DNA of 11,315 bases. Origin: an uncultured Lachnospiraceae bacterium. Lineage in GTDB: Bacteria > Bacillota > Clostridia > Lachnospirales > Lachnospiraceae. Below are positions 1 to 7,300 of this stretch, one piece after another (within the stretch, counting starts at the first letter, position 1; every line of letters begins with the position of its first letter). The stretch covers positions 1-11,315 of the forward strand of contig CACZNZ010000532.1 in the NCBI GenBank assembly GCA_902782625.1, in the 5' to 3' direction. The notes under the pieces were generated by a model. It did no database searches and was not told where the DNA came from. It saw only the letters and a program-made list of their open reading frames with translations. Position numbers and translations under genes: made by a program.

Positions 1-1344
1 ATCATCCAGTCTGTGATAACGTAAGGTCGTGAAATTCTGCTGTTTTCTGATGTCTTCAAGCATCCGCGCATACCTCTTGCTTGTCGGGTCCGCATATTCG
101 GCGAGCACCTCTGCGGAGACATCTCCCTCCCGCTCTTTAATAATCCTGCGGGCGATCAGATCCATATCGGAAGTGGATCTGGAAAAGTTCAGATATTTAC
201 AGCCATAGAGGAGTGGCGGGCATGCCGGTCTGACATGAACCTCTTTTGCTCCGCTCTGATAAAGGAATTCCGTTGTCTCTCTAAGCTGAGTACCCCTTAC
301 GATCGAATCGTCGATCAAAAGAAGCTTTTTATTCTGAATCAAAGACTTCACCGGAATCAGTTTCATCTTTGCAATCAGGTTACGCTGGCTCTGTCTTGTC
401 GGCATAAATGATCTCGGCCATGTAGGTGTATATTTGATAAAAGGTCTTGCGAAAGGAACTCCGGATTCATTGGCATATCCTATTGCATGAGCCGTTCCGG
501 AATCCGGCACACCTGCGACAATGTCAGGTTCTACATTTTTATCATCTCTTTTTGCAAGCATACATCCACATTTATATCTCATCTCCTCCACATTCACCCC
601 TTCGTAGGACGAATTCGGATATCCAAAGTATACCCAGAGGAAAGAACAGATCCTCATCTTTTCCTGAGGTTCTGAAAGCACTTTTACTTCATCAGCAGTA
701 ACGAAATCTATCTCTGCAGGCCCCAGTTCCCTGTAATCCTGATAGCCCAGATTCACATAAGCAAAGTTCTCAAAAGAGACGCACATTGCATCATCCTTTT
801 TCCCGATGGCAAGCGGTGTCCGTCCATACCGGTCTCTGGCTGCATAGATTCCATCTTTGGTCATAAGCAGCAGCGTCATGGATCCATCCACCACTTCCTG
901 CACAAACTTTATGCCTTCTAAGATAGAATCCTTCTTACAGATCAAAGCAGCAATAAGTTCAGTAGCATTGATCAGCCCGCCGCTCATCTCCTGAAAATGT
1001 GTATGTCCATTATCATAGACATATTGCAGTAATTCATCAAGATTATTGATTTTCCCTACTGTCGTAATTGCAAAACTCCCGAGATGAGATTGCATCATCA
1101 AAGGCTGTGGTTCATAATCAGAGATACATCCGATTCCCATATGCCCTTCCATCTCATCGATATCCTTCTCGAACTTAGTCCGGAATGGTGAATTCTCGAT
1201 ATTATGGATTGCTCTTTGGAAACCCTGCTCTCCATATACGGTAATTCCTCCTCTTCTCGTACCAAGATGAGAATGGTAATCAACGCCATAAAACAATTCC
1301 AGTGTACAGTCACGCTTGGCAACAACGCCAAAAAGTCCTCCCAT
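1..1344 (-). CDS. Amidophosphoribosyltransferase-like protein (PurF homologue), C-terminus cut by window edge, nucleophile Cys absent
   Basis: 448 codons are visible with no stop, so the last part of the protein lies outside the window. The start ATG follows AGGAGG with a 7-base gap. PurF makes phosphoribosylamine from PRPP and glutamine, the first step of purine synthesis. The C-terminal phosphoribosyltransferase half is well kept: the PRPP loop LLLIDDSIVRGT is at about residues 341-352 and the GVPDSG motif at 278-283. Cys233 and Cys382 appear to align with two of the four Fe-S ligands of B. subtilis PurF; the other two would be beyond the edge. The N-terminal glutaminase half is odd. The protein begins MGGLFGVV instead of the usual MCGI/V-G, so the N-terminal Cys nucleophile is replaced by Gly. 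The RYxT segment that binds glutamine is missing near residue 73, and the HNG oxyanion motif reads TVG at 95-97. The fold is certain. True PurF activity with glutamine is doubtful, so no gene symbol is given. Confidence 0.85.
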   Translation of the reverse strand, partial: MGGLFGVVAKRDCTLELFYGVDYHSHLGTRRGGITVYGEQGFQRAIHNIENSPFRTKFEKDIDEMEGHMGIGCISDYEPQPLMMQSHLGSFAITTVGKINNLDELLQYVYDNGHTHFQEMSGGLINATELIAALICKKDSILEGIKFVQEVVDGSMTLLLMTKDGIYAARDRYGRTPLAIGKKDDAMCVSFENFAYVNLGYQDYRELGPAEIDFVTADEVKVLSEPQEKMRICSFLWVYFGYPNSSYEGVNVEEMRYKCGCMLAKRDDKNVEPDIVAGVPDSGTAHAIGYANESGVPFARPFIKYTPTWPRSFMPTRQSQRNLIAKMKLIPVKSLIQNKKLLLIDDSIVRGTQLRETTEFLYQSGAKEVHVRPACPPLLYGCKYLNFSRSTSDMDLIARRIIKEREGDVSAEVLAEYADPTSKRYARMLEDIRKQQNFTTLRYHRLDD

Positions 1345-1401
1345 GTTTGGTCCTCCTGTAATCATCAGGCTATAGTAACATTGTATAAAAAACAACAATT
1401 A

Positions 1402-1436
1402 ATTATAGCATAGCTCTATGTTAAAGTCTATGTCAA
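1402..1436 (-). promoter_or_regulatory. Probable promoter of the PurF-like gene, extended -10
   Basis: On the minus strand TGC-TATAAT gives a perfect -10 (1402-1407) with an extended TG motif (1408-1410). A TTGACA is present at 1431-1436 but 23 bases from the -10, which is too far. At 17 bases there is only the weak TAGACT (1425-1430), so the extended -10 probably carries the activity. A small dyad, CATAG-2-CTATG (1409-1420), sits in the spacer and could be an operator. Predicted transcription starts about 50 bases before the ATG. I see no hairpin between the MATE stop and this promoter, so readthrough from the MATE gene is also possible. Confidence 0.55.
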
Positions 1437-2812
1437 AATCCCCCATCAGTTTTTGGGAGCCGGCATCGAGTAATAAAAATGTAGGCACTGACAACCATGA
1501 TTCCCGTCACTGCCCATGTGACAGGATACACCATCATCAATGCAAAAAAGGTGTGATAAATCTCACATACCGTCTGAATCCATACCAGCCTTAAAACACA
1601 GGTGCCAAACACCGTTAACATGGCTGGTGTCGTGGAATATCCATATCCTCTTAGTGCCGAACCAGTCACTTCATAAGAACTTGCCATCCACTGGAACAAA
1701 AGAACATACCTGAACCGCTGCATGGCATAATATGCAACCTGTGCATTCGCAGTAAACAACGGTACAATAAAACTCCTACCAAGATAAAATCCCACATTGC
1801 AGGTCATACAGCAGATTACTGCAGCCACAAGACATATGCGATATACTTTTTTACAGCGTTCCATATTACCGGCTCCATAATTCTGCCCAATAAAAGTAAC
1901 CGCTGCCTGATTAAACCCATTGATGGTAAAATAACAAATGAATTCAAAATTGACTGCCACAGCAGAACCAGCCACCACTTTTGAACCGAAACCGTTAATA
2001 GCCGACTGGATAAAAACATTGGAAAAAGAGAACACCATCCCCTGCAGTCCGGCCGGAATGCCGATCTTCATGATAAAAAGAAGCTGCTCTTTATGTATGG
2101 CAAGTCTACGGGGCGCAAACCGCCAGTCACCTTCTTCGTGATATAGATACCACAGCACCATGGCAGCACTGATCACATTGGATAGTACGGTTGCAATCGC
2201 GACACCTGAAACGCTCATGTGACAAACCACAACAAAAAACACGTTCAGTATCGCATTGATCATACCGGAAAGAATCAGGCAAAACAAAGGCCTTTTTGTA
2301 TCACCGATACTTCTTAATATGGCTGCCCCGAAATTGTAGATCATGATTGCCGGCATACCCAGACAGTATATTCTAAGATACAGCACAGAAAGAGGCAGCA
2401 CATCTTCCGGCGTGGACATGAGCACCAGAACCGGTCTGGCAATGAGATTACCGAAAATGAGCATGGCAATACCACTGATGAATGCCAGCAACATGGAGGT
2501 GTGGACTGCATCGCTGATCTTTTTTCGGTTGTTTTGACCCACGTATCGGGCTATGATCACATTTGTTCCTACAGACATACCAATAAAGAGATTCAACATC
2601 AGTGTAATGACCGCTGCATTACTTCCTACCGCAGCCAGTGCTTCACTGCTGGCAAATCTTCCGACCACAGCAACGTCCACCGCATTAAACAATTGCTGCA
2701 GAATACTGCCTGCTGCAATAGGCAGGGCAAACAGAAGAATCTTATCCCAGAGACTTCCTTCCAGCATATTTATTTCGTTGGTTGTTTTATCAAATCTGCC
2801 ATGTCTGTTCAT
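1433..2812 (-). CDS. MATE family multidrug/metabolite efflux transporter
   Basis: 459 residues, the normal length for the 12-helix MATE family, which exports organic cations or drugs in exchange for Na+ or H+ across the cytoplasmic membrane. The protein is hydrophobic throughout. It shows family marks: the first helix with LFALP and LQQLFNAVD (about residues 27-46), ARYVGQNN after helix 2 (88-95), LRSIGDTKRP between helices 4 and 5 (166-175), and GQNYGAGN in the second half (309-316), which mirrors the first repeat. The short hydrophilic N-terminus with NMLEGSLW is typical of clostridial members. The ATG at 2812 is the first in frame after an upstream TAG and has no Shine-Dalgarno sequence. 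The next in-frame ATG (residue 16) has none either. The substrate cannot be told from sequence. The gene is divergent from gpmA. Confidence 0.93.
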   Translation of the reverse strand: MNRHGRFDKTTNEINMLEGSLWDKILLFALPIAAGSILQQLFNAVDVAVVGRFASSEALAAVGSNAAVITLMLNLFIGMSVGTNVIIARYVGQNNRKKISDAVHTSMLLAFISGIAMLIFGNLIARPVLVLMSTPEDVLPLSVLYLRIYCLGMPAIMIYNFGAAILRSIGDTKRPLFCLILSGMINAILNVFFVVVCHMSVSGVAIATVLSNVISAAMVLWYLYHEEGDWRFAPRRLAIHKEQLLFIMKIGIPAGLQGMVFSFSNVFIQSAINGFGSKVVAGSAVAVNFEFICYFTINGFNQAAVTFIGQNYGAGNMERCKKVYRICLVAAVICCMTCNVGFYLGRSFIVPLFTANAQVAYYAMQRFRYVLLFQWMASSYEVTGSALRGYGYSTTPAMLTVFGTCVLRLVWIQTVCEIYHTFFALMMVYPVTWAVTGIMVVSAYIFITRCRLPKTDGGF

Positions 2813-2813
2813 A

Positions 2814-2839
2814 AAGACAGTATACCATGATTCTGTCTT
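2814..2839. promoter_or_regulatory. Inverted repeat over the -10 box and start of the MATE gene (candidate operator)
   Basis: AAGACAG (2814-2820) and CTGTCTT (2833-2839) are perfect 7-base arms around a 12-base centre. On the minus strand the centre and one arm contain TATACT (2819-2824), a good -10, only six bases before the MATE ATG. The -35 is weak: TAGAAA at an 18-base spacing is the best I find. A repressor bound here would block transcription start. The regulator is not in the window. Confidence 0.4.
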
Positions 2840-2868
2840 CAGTTTCTACGTCTTCCAGGGAAAAATCT

Positions 2869-2907
2869 TTGACTATATCCTGTGAATATGGTAATGTAAA
2901 TTATAAT
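2869..2907 (+). promoter_or_regulatory. Probable promoter region of gpmA
   Basis: TTGACT (2869-2874) lies 17 bases from TAATGT (2892-2897). A perfect TATAAT follows at 2902-2907 but without a good -35 at the right distance. One of the two -10 boxes is likely used. The gene's ribosome binding site AAGGAGG (2922-2928) is 8 bases before its ATG. The region lies between the divergent MATE and gpmA genes. Confidence 0.5.
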
Positions 2908-2936
2908 AAAACACCAAACTTAAGGAGGAGATTACA

Positions 2937-3683
2937 ATGAAAAAGTTAGTTCTTGTCAGACATGGCGAAAGCGAATGGAACAAGCTTAATCTGTTTACCG
3001 GATGGACAGATGTTGATCTTAGTGAGAAGGGACATCAGGAAGCAGCACAGGCAGGTGTTGTCCTGAAAGAAGAAGGATATGATTTTGATATCTGCTATAC
3101 TTCCTATTTAAAGAGAGCCATCCATACGCTCAACCATATTCTTGACAGCATGGATCGTAACTGGCTTCCGGTTGTGAAGTCCTGGAAACTCAATGAGCGT
3201 CATTACGGTGCTCTTCAGGGACTGAACAAATCCGAAACAGCTGAGAAGTACGGCGAAGACCAGGTTAAGATCTGGAGACGTTCCTTTGACGTAAAACCGC
3301 CGGCACTTGAGCCTGACGATGAAAGAGCAGCACAGAATCAGGATATGTACCGCAATGAAGATCCTTCTGTACTTCCTTACAATGAGAGCCTGGAGACAAC
3401 CATTGAACGCGCTGTTCCATATTTCAATGAAGTGATCAAAAAAGACATGGAAGCCGGCAAGAGAGTTATCATTGCTGCACACGGCAATTCTCTGAGAGCT
3501 TTGGTTAAATACTTTGATAATCTCAGTGATGAAGAAATCATCAACGTAAACATTCCTACCGGTGTTCCGCTGGTATACGAATTCGATGATGATTACAATG
3601 TAATCAAGAGTTATTATCTTGGAGATCAGGAAGCATTGAAAGCAAAGATGGATGCTGTTGCTAACCAGGGTAAAAAGAAATAA
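2937..3683 (+). CDS. gpmA: 2,3-bisphosphoglycerate-dependent phosphoglycerate mutase
   Basis: 248 residues, the usual length of bacterial dPGM. It interconverts 3- and 2-phosphoglycerate in glycolysis and gluconeogenesis in the cytoplasm, through a phosphohistidine. Visible catalytic elements: [10 protein letters not shown] with phospho-acceptor His9 and Arg8 (residues 6-15), [12 protein letters not shown] after it, Arg60 in LKRAIHTL, Glu87 in [10 protein letters not shown], and the second His182 in AAHGNSLRA. The extra segment between about residues 100 and 140 separates this cofactor-dependent enzyme from short cobC-type phosphatases of the same superfamily. The start is fixed by AAGGAGG 8 bases upstream. 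This is the only clear plus-strand protein gene in the window; it has its own promoter and terminator and so is probably a single-gene transcript. Confidence 0.97.
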   Translation: MKKLVLVRHGESEWNKLNLFTGWTDVDLSEKGHQEAAQAGVVLKEEGYDFDICYTSYLKRAIHTLNHILDSMDRNWLPVVKSWKLNERHYGALQGLNKSETAEKYGEDQVKIWRRSFDVKPPALEPDDERAAQNQDMYRNEDPSVLPYNESLETTIERAVPYFNEVIKKDMEAGKRVIIAAHGNSLRALVKYFDNLSDEEIINVNIPTGVPLVYEFDDDYNVIKSYYLGDQEALKAKMDAVANQGKKK

Positions 3684-3699
3684 TAATCAAGTTACTGAA

Positions 3700-3736
3700 C
3701 AAACCGCAGCGGGTTAAGAACACCCACTGCGGTTTG
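3700..3736. terminator. Hairpin terminator between convergent gpmA and DUF445 genes
   Basis: CAAACCGCAG (3700-3709) pairs perfectly with CTGCGGTTTG (3727-3736). An inner GGGT/ACCC adds four pairs past one mismatch, around a 7-base loop. The tails are only modestly T-rich on either strand (CTATATTTT on plus). It begins 17 bases after the gpmA stop and ends 8 bases from the DUF445 stop, so it probably serves both. Confidence 0.75.
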
Positions 3737-3744
3737 CTATATTT

Positions 3745-4650
3745 TCAGATTCTCATGATCAGTATATTGGCCAGTCCCAGCAGCAATCCAATCAATGCAC
3801 CGATATTGACAACTGCCGACAGCTCTTTTTTCATAATATGCAAAACGATTTCTTCGAGTTCTTCCACTTGCATGGAATTGATCTTATTTTGGACAATCGT
3901 GGAGAAATCAAGTGTATCCAGTATATCCACCAGGTGACTCTGAACCGCCTTTTCATATAATTCCCAGATCATTTCCGGAAGAGAAAAATCCCACCCTTCC
4001 AGCGAATAGATCAGATCTCTGCACTGTTTGTTCTGCAGATTCAGAGATTCTTTCTGCACCTCCATATCAATCATGGGATAAAGTTCCGTATCCAGGTATT
4101 CCTGAACCTTATTCTCAATCTCTTCTGCAAGCTTATCCATAAAAGAGCCGCTAAGAAACATTCCTACCATAGAGTCAGCCAGTCTGCTTTTTGCTTCTTC
4201 TACGATTTTCTCTGCCAGGAGTTTTGCAGGATCTTTCTCTGAAATCTTTGTCCGAAGATAATCAGAGATATCTTCTTCTGTCTGGGCAATGATATCGTTA
4301 AGACTGTCCTGATCTACAACATGCAGTACTGCCTGCCGAAGCGTCAGATCAGAAGCCTTTCGTTCATTCGTCCATTCTTCAACCGTCTGAAACATCTTCT
4401 GTTTGATCTCTTCTGAAAGAAGCGTCTCTCTCATAACTTCTTCGTTCAGAAGCTGCTTTTCGATTACTTCGCCCGCTGCCTTAGCCAGCCTGGGTTTTCC
4501 TTTCGGTATCACTCCCGGCGTAAAAGGAAGCCGGATTCCAAAAAGTCTCTTTTCATAGTGAGGAAAAAAGAGCATCTTTACAGCAATCCAGTTTGTGATA
4601 TACCCGATTACTGCACCAACAAGCGGTACCGCAAGATATTTCCACATCAT
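3745..4650 (-). CDS. DUF445 family membrane protein (YheB-like)
   Basis: 301 residues. The N-terminal helix carries the DUF445 signature: GAVIGYITNWIAVKMLFFP at about residues 12-30, followed by LPFTPGVIPKGK. The middle (about 50-275) is charged, helical and coiled-coil-like, and a second hydrophobic segment closes the protein (IGALIGLLLGLANILIM, about 282-298). The layout suggests an anchor at both ends with the body on one side of the membrane. The family's biochemical role is not established as far as I know. The start overlaps the stop of the upstream helicase gene as ATGA. AAGGAAGG lies just before the ATG, inside the helicase coding sequence, so translation is probably coupled. A second ATG follows directly (MM); the first has the better spacing. 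Confidence 0.88.
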   Translation of the reverse strand: MMWKYLAVPLVGAVIGYITNWIAVKMLFFPHYEKRLFGIRLPFTPGVIPKGKPRLAKAAGEVIEKQLLNEEVMRETLLSEEIKQKMFQTVEEWTNERKASDLTLRQAVLHVVDQDSLNDIIAQTEEDISDYLRTKISEKDPAKLLAEKIVEEAKSRLADSMVGMFLSGSFMDKLAEEIENKVQEYLDTELYPMIDMEVQKESLNLQNKQCRDLIYSLEGWDFSLPEMIWELYEKAVQSHLVDILDTLDFSTIVQNKINSMQVEELEEIVLHIMKKELSAVVNIGALIGLLLGLANILIMRI

Positions 4651-7052
4651 GTATTATCCTTCCTTTCTAATCCATCCCGAAATCTGTCCAATATATCTTT
4701 ATAATGATTTGCCTGTACCTGATAATAGCTGTCCCATTCCTCAGGCAGCAAAGAAAGATTGTCTCTTTGCAAAAATCTGTCGTCCATCAACAATATCGTT
4801 CCGATATCTTCCGGACTGCGGATCACCCTCCCGGCTGCCTGAAGTACTTTATTGATTCCCGGGAAACGGTAGGCATAATCATATCCATTTTCATGCTTTT
4901 TATTAAAATACAACCGGATCATCTCCCGCTCCACACATATTTTCGGAAGACCAGTTCCAACGATCATCACGTGGACCAGACTCTCCCCCTGCAGATCGAT
5001 CCCCTCGGAGAAAAGGCTGCCCAGTACACAAAACCCAAGGACAGGTTTATCCTTTTTTTCAAGGAACTGCCCTAAAAAATCTTCTTTTTCATTCTCTGTC
5101 ATGGATGGGGACTGAATGACCATATCTGCTGTAATAGAGACTGTACTGTCTTTCACAATCCGGTAAACCTCTTCCATCATCTCGTAAGAAGGAAAAAAGA
5201 TCATAGTGTTTTCCGGCATGGATTCTATGGTAATCTCCACATATCGAAGTATGTGACGATACATTTCCTCATTTCTTCTGGTATACCTGCTGGTCACATC
5301 CGTTGTCACGCTGATCAGGCGGTTTTCTCCAGGAAAAGGCGAAGATATACTGTACGCCTTCCAGTTACTGTCTCCTCCAAGCAGTTTCCGGTAATATCTG
5401 ATAGGAAGCAATGTTGCTGAAAAAAAGATATTCGCATGGCTCTTTTCCATCAGTTCTCCTATCTGTCCGGAAGGATCAACACAGAACAGACTCAGGCTGA
5501 AAGAACGTCTCTGCCCTTGTGCATAGATCAGATACCCTTCATCGATTCCTTCCAGCATACCGTAAAAATGAGCAAGGTCAAAATAGAATTCTGTCACATC
5601 TTCTCTTTCCTGAAAATGTGGATGATCTTCCAGATACTCTTCCAAAGGCCCCAGCAGATTCAGTAGAGGAAAAGTCACCCCGTCGATATGCTCTACCATG
5701 AAAGCCCTTCCCAGGATTTTTTCCTCCTCAGAAGGTACGTTCTCTTTATAAACCGAAGACAGTTCTCTGTCAAGGCTCTGGATTTTCCTGAAAATTCCCT
5801 TGGATTTTTCCCGGAAGAATCTTTTCATGGCAGACACTTTTTTGCGGTCGATGACTGCGCTGTACATATCTCTGGCTCTCTCCAAAAGATTATGCGCTTC
5901 ATCTACAAGGAGCAGGGATTGTCTGCCTTTCCCTTCCGGCAAAAGACTGGTGCGGCTGACATGAGGATCAAAGACATAATTATAGTCACATACTATTATA
6001 TCTGACCATCTGGCCGCCTCAAAAGACAACTCGTACGGACAGACCTGGTACCGACTACTGTAGTCAAGCAAAGTCTGCCTCACAATCTCAGTCTCGTGAC
6101 AAAGCATTTCAAATAAAGCATCATTAATACGGTCATAATGCCCTTTTGCCACAGGACATATCTCCGGGTCACATTCTGCGGAAGGCTGAATGCAGATTCT
6201 GTCTTTGGCAGTGATAACAGTCTCATGCACACAGAGACCCTGATTTATCAGCAAATGTACCGTATCCTGTGCAACAGTTCGTGTAATGGTCTTCGCGGTA
6301 AGATAAAAGATCTTGTCAACTTGCCCCTTTCCCAGCTGCCAGATTGCAGGATAGAGAACTGAAATTGTTTTTCCTGTTCCTGTAGGTGCCTGGAAAAAAA
6401 TCGTATCTCCCTTATCCATAGTCTGATGAGCTACAGCCGTCATCTTTTTCTGCCCTTTTCGAAACGAAAATGGAAAATGAAGCTTTTTGATACTCTCTAT
6501 CCGTTGCTTCCTGAATTTCATATAATAGGAGGCCCATCTCCTGAATCCATACTCCACCTGTTTAAACCAGACTAAAAAAAACTCCCTGTCATAGTCGGCA
6601 ATAATCCGGTGAATCTCCTCTGTTTCCATATTGCAGTAGGTAATCTGAACACGCATATTGTCTTTGTCCTGCTGCAGTGCATACATGCAGGCATAACATA
6701 GAGCCTGTGCAAGATGAAGTGGCTCTGCTTCCTCTATTTCTCTGACATCTTTATAAACACATTTGATCTCATCGATTACCGTATTACCGTCAGGCAAAGA
6801 ATCTATACCGTCCGCCCTTCCTTCCAGAACCAGCTTACACCCGTCTCCTTCCCATTCAACCTGTAAAGAGACTTCGCTCTGATAAGAAGAAGGCTGTGCT
6901 TTCTGAATCTTACGGTGGAGTCTTCCCCCCTCAAGCATCGCTTCCTGATTGGCTTTTACAGAAGCGCCTGTCCGGATATCTCCCTGCCGGAATAAAAACT
7001 CCACCAGATTTCGAACCGATATATGTATTTCTCCATTTCGATACTGGAACAT
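4647..7052 (-). CDS. XPD/DinG-type ATP-dependent DNA helicase with N-terminal PD-(D/E)XK nuclease-like domain
   Basis: 801 residues, a superfamily 2 Rad3/XPD-type helicase. Helicase marks: RKGQKKM Q-motif (198-204), Walker A APTGTGKT (222-229), VDEAH (383-387) and motif VI QAAGRVIRSPED (738-749). Four cysteines, C287, C294, C299 and C338, lie between Walker A and DEAH, as expected for the XPD/DinG 4Fe-4S cluster. The first 180 residues look like a RecB/Cas4-type PD-(D/E)XK domain: GRLHRKI with His46, GRADGI with Asp81, DEIK with Glu95 and Lys97, and QALCY with Gln116 and Tyr120, in the right order. DinG-type helicases usually have no such domain or, in some Firmicutes, a DnaQ-like exonuclease. 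A role in DNA repair or processing of branched DNA ends is inferred. The start has GGTGGAG 5 bases before the ATG. The gene is first of a pair with DUF445, overlapping by 4 bases. Confidence 0.92.
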   Translation of the reverse strand: MFQYRNGEIHISVRNLVEFLFRQGDIRTGASVKANQEAMLEGGRLHRKIQKAQPSSYQSEVSLQVEWEGDGCKLVLEGRADGIDSLPDGNTVIDEIKCVYKDVREIEEAEPLHLAQALCYACMYALQQDKDNMRVQITYCNMETEEIHRIIADYDREFFLVWFKQVEYGFRRWASYYMKFRKQRIESIKKLHFPFSFRKGQKKMTAVAHQTMDKGDTIFFQAPTGTGKTISVLYPAIWQLGKGQVDKIFYLTAKTITRTVAQDTVHLLINQGLCVHETVITAKDRICIQPSAECDPEICPVAKGHYDRINDALFEMLCHETEIVRQTLLDYSSRYQVCPYELSFEAARWSDIIVCDYNYVFDPHVSRTSLLPEGKGRQSLLLVDEAHNLLERARDMYSAVIDRKKVSAMKRFFREKSKGIFRKIQSLDRELSSVYKENVPSEEEKILGRAFMVEHIDGVTFPLLNLLGPLEEYLEDHPHFQEREDVTEFYFDLAHFYGMLEGIDEGYLIYAQGQRRSFSLSLFCVDPSGQIGELMEKSHANIFFSATLLPIRYYRKLLGGDSNWKAYSISSPFPGENRLISVTTDVTSRYTRRNEEMYRHILRYVEITIESMPENTMIFFPSYEMMEEVYRIVKDSTVSITADMVIQSPSMTENEKEDFLGQFLEKKDKPVLGFCVLGSLFSEGIDLQGESLVHVMIVGTGLPKICVEREMIRLYFNKKHENGYDYAYRFPGINKVLQAAGRVIRSPEDIGTILLMDDRFLQRDNLSLLPEEWDSYYQVQANHYKDILDRFRDGLERKDNT

Positions 7053-7127
7053 TTATTCTCCACCAGGCCTTTCCTTCGATAAAATCAGGATAAAAAGAAA
7101 ATGTCCACAATGAGGGGCAAAACTCAT
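7053..7127 (-). CDS. Possible 24-codon small ORF or leader peptide before the helicase gene
   Basis: ATG at 7127 is preceded by AGGAG with a 9-base gap. The frame runs 24 codons (begins MSFAPHCGHFLF, ends SKERPGGE) and its TAA abuts the helicase ATG directly (TAAATG). Its first codons lie within the stem of the terminator hairpin at 7101-7136. The evidence is only the ribosome binding site, the exact junction and the position. A chance frame is a real possibility. Confidence 0.25.
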   Translation of the reverse strand: MSFAPHCGHFLFILILSKERPGGE

Positions 7128-7136
7128 TGTGGACAT
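7088..7136 (-). terminator. Strong intrinsic terminator upstream of the helicase gene
   Basis: Perfect 14-base arms ATGTCCACAATGAG (7101-7114) and CTCATTGTGGACAT (7123-7136) enclose an 8-base loop. On the minus strand the stem is followed by TTTTCTTTTT (7100-7091), so it ends minus-strand transcripts. It lies 205 bases after the pyrophosphatase stop and 48 bases before the helicase ATG. I see no clear promoter in those 48 bases. It could end the pyrophosphatase operon, end a small RNA, or act as an attenuator for the helicase unit. Confidence 0.8.
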
Positions 7137-7300
7137 CTCCTGTATAATACTAACCTTTAACTTAGGGGATTACAATATTATCATAACGCATATTTTTAAA
7201 ACTTTCATGTTAAAATCATATAAATTTTTGTTTCATTCAAAAGAATTAAATGTTCTCATCGATATAAATAACAAAATGTTCCCATAAGTTAGGTATTATG
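7101..7300 (-). ncRNA. Candidate structured RNA or 5' leader in the 289-base gap 7053-7341
   Basis: Apart from the terminator, the gap has a long-range inverted repeat. ATAATAC (7144-7150) pairs with GTATTAT (7293-7299), TAACTTA (7158-7164) with TAAGTTA (7285-7291), and GGG (7165-7167) with CCC (7281-7283), around an A/T-rich interior. Together with the terminator this outlines a minus-strand RNA of about 200 bases. A possible promoter is CTGACA (7330-7335) 17 bases from a weak AAGATT (7307-7312). I do not recognise a known riboswitch or Rfam class, and A/T-rich DNA makes chance pairing likely enough to keep confidence low. An ordinary long 3' UTR of the pyrophosphatase mRNA is the main alternative. 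Confidence 0.3.

Noticed and set aside
447..701. 84-codon plus-strand frame
   Set aside because: It is antisense to the PurF-like gene, which continues unbroken through this region with recognisable motifs.
1098..1331. 77-codon minus-strand frame overlapping the start of the PurF-like gene
   Set aside because: It is an out-of-frame shadow. The MGGLFG frame has the ribosome binding site and the conserved motifs.
3108..3482. 124-codon minus-strand frame inside gpmA
   Set aside because: It lies wholly opposite a strongly conserved gpmA coding sequence, with no family resemblance.
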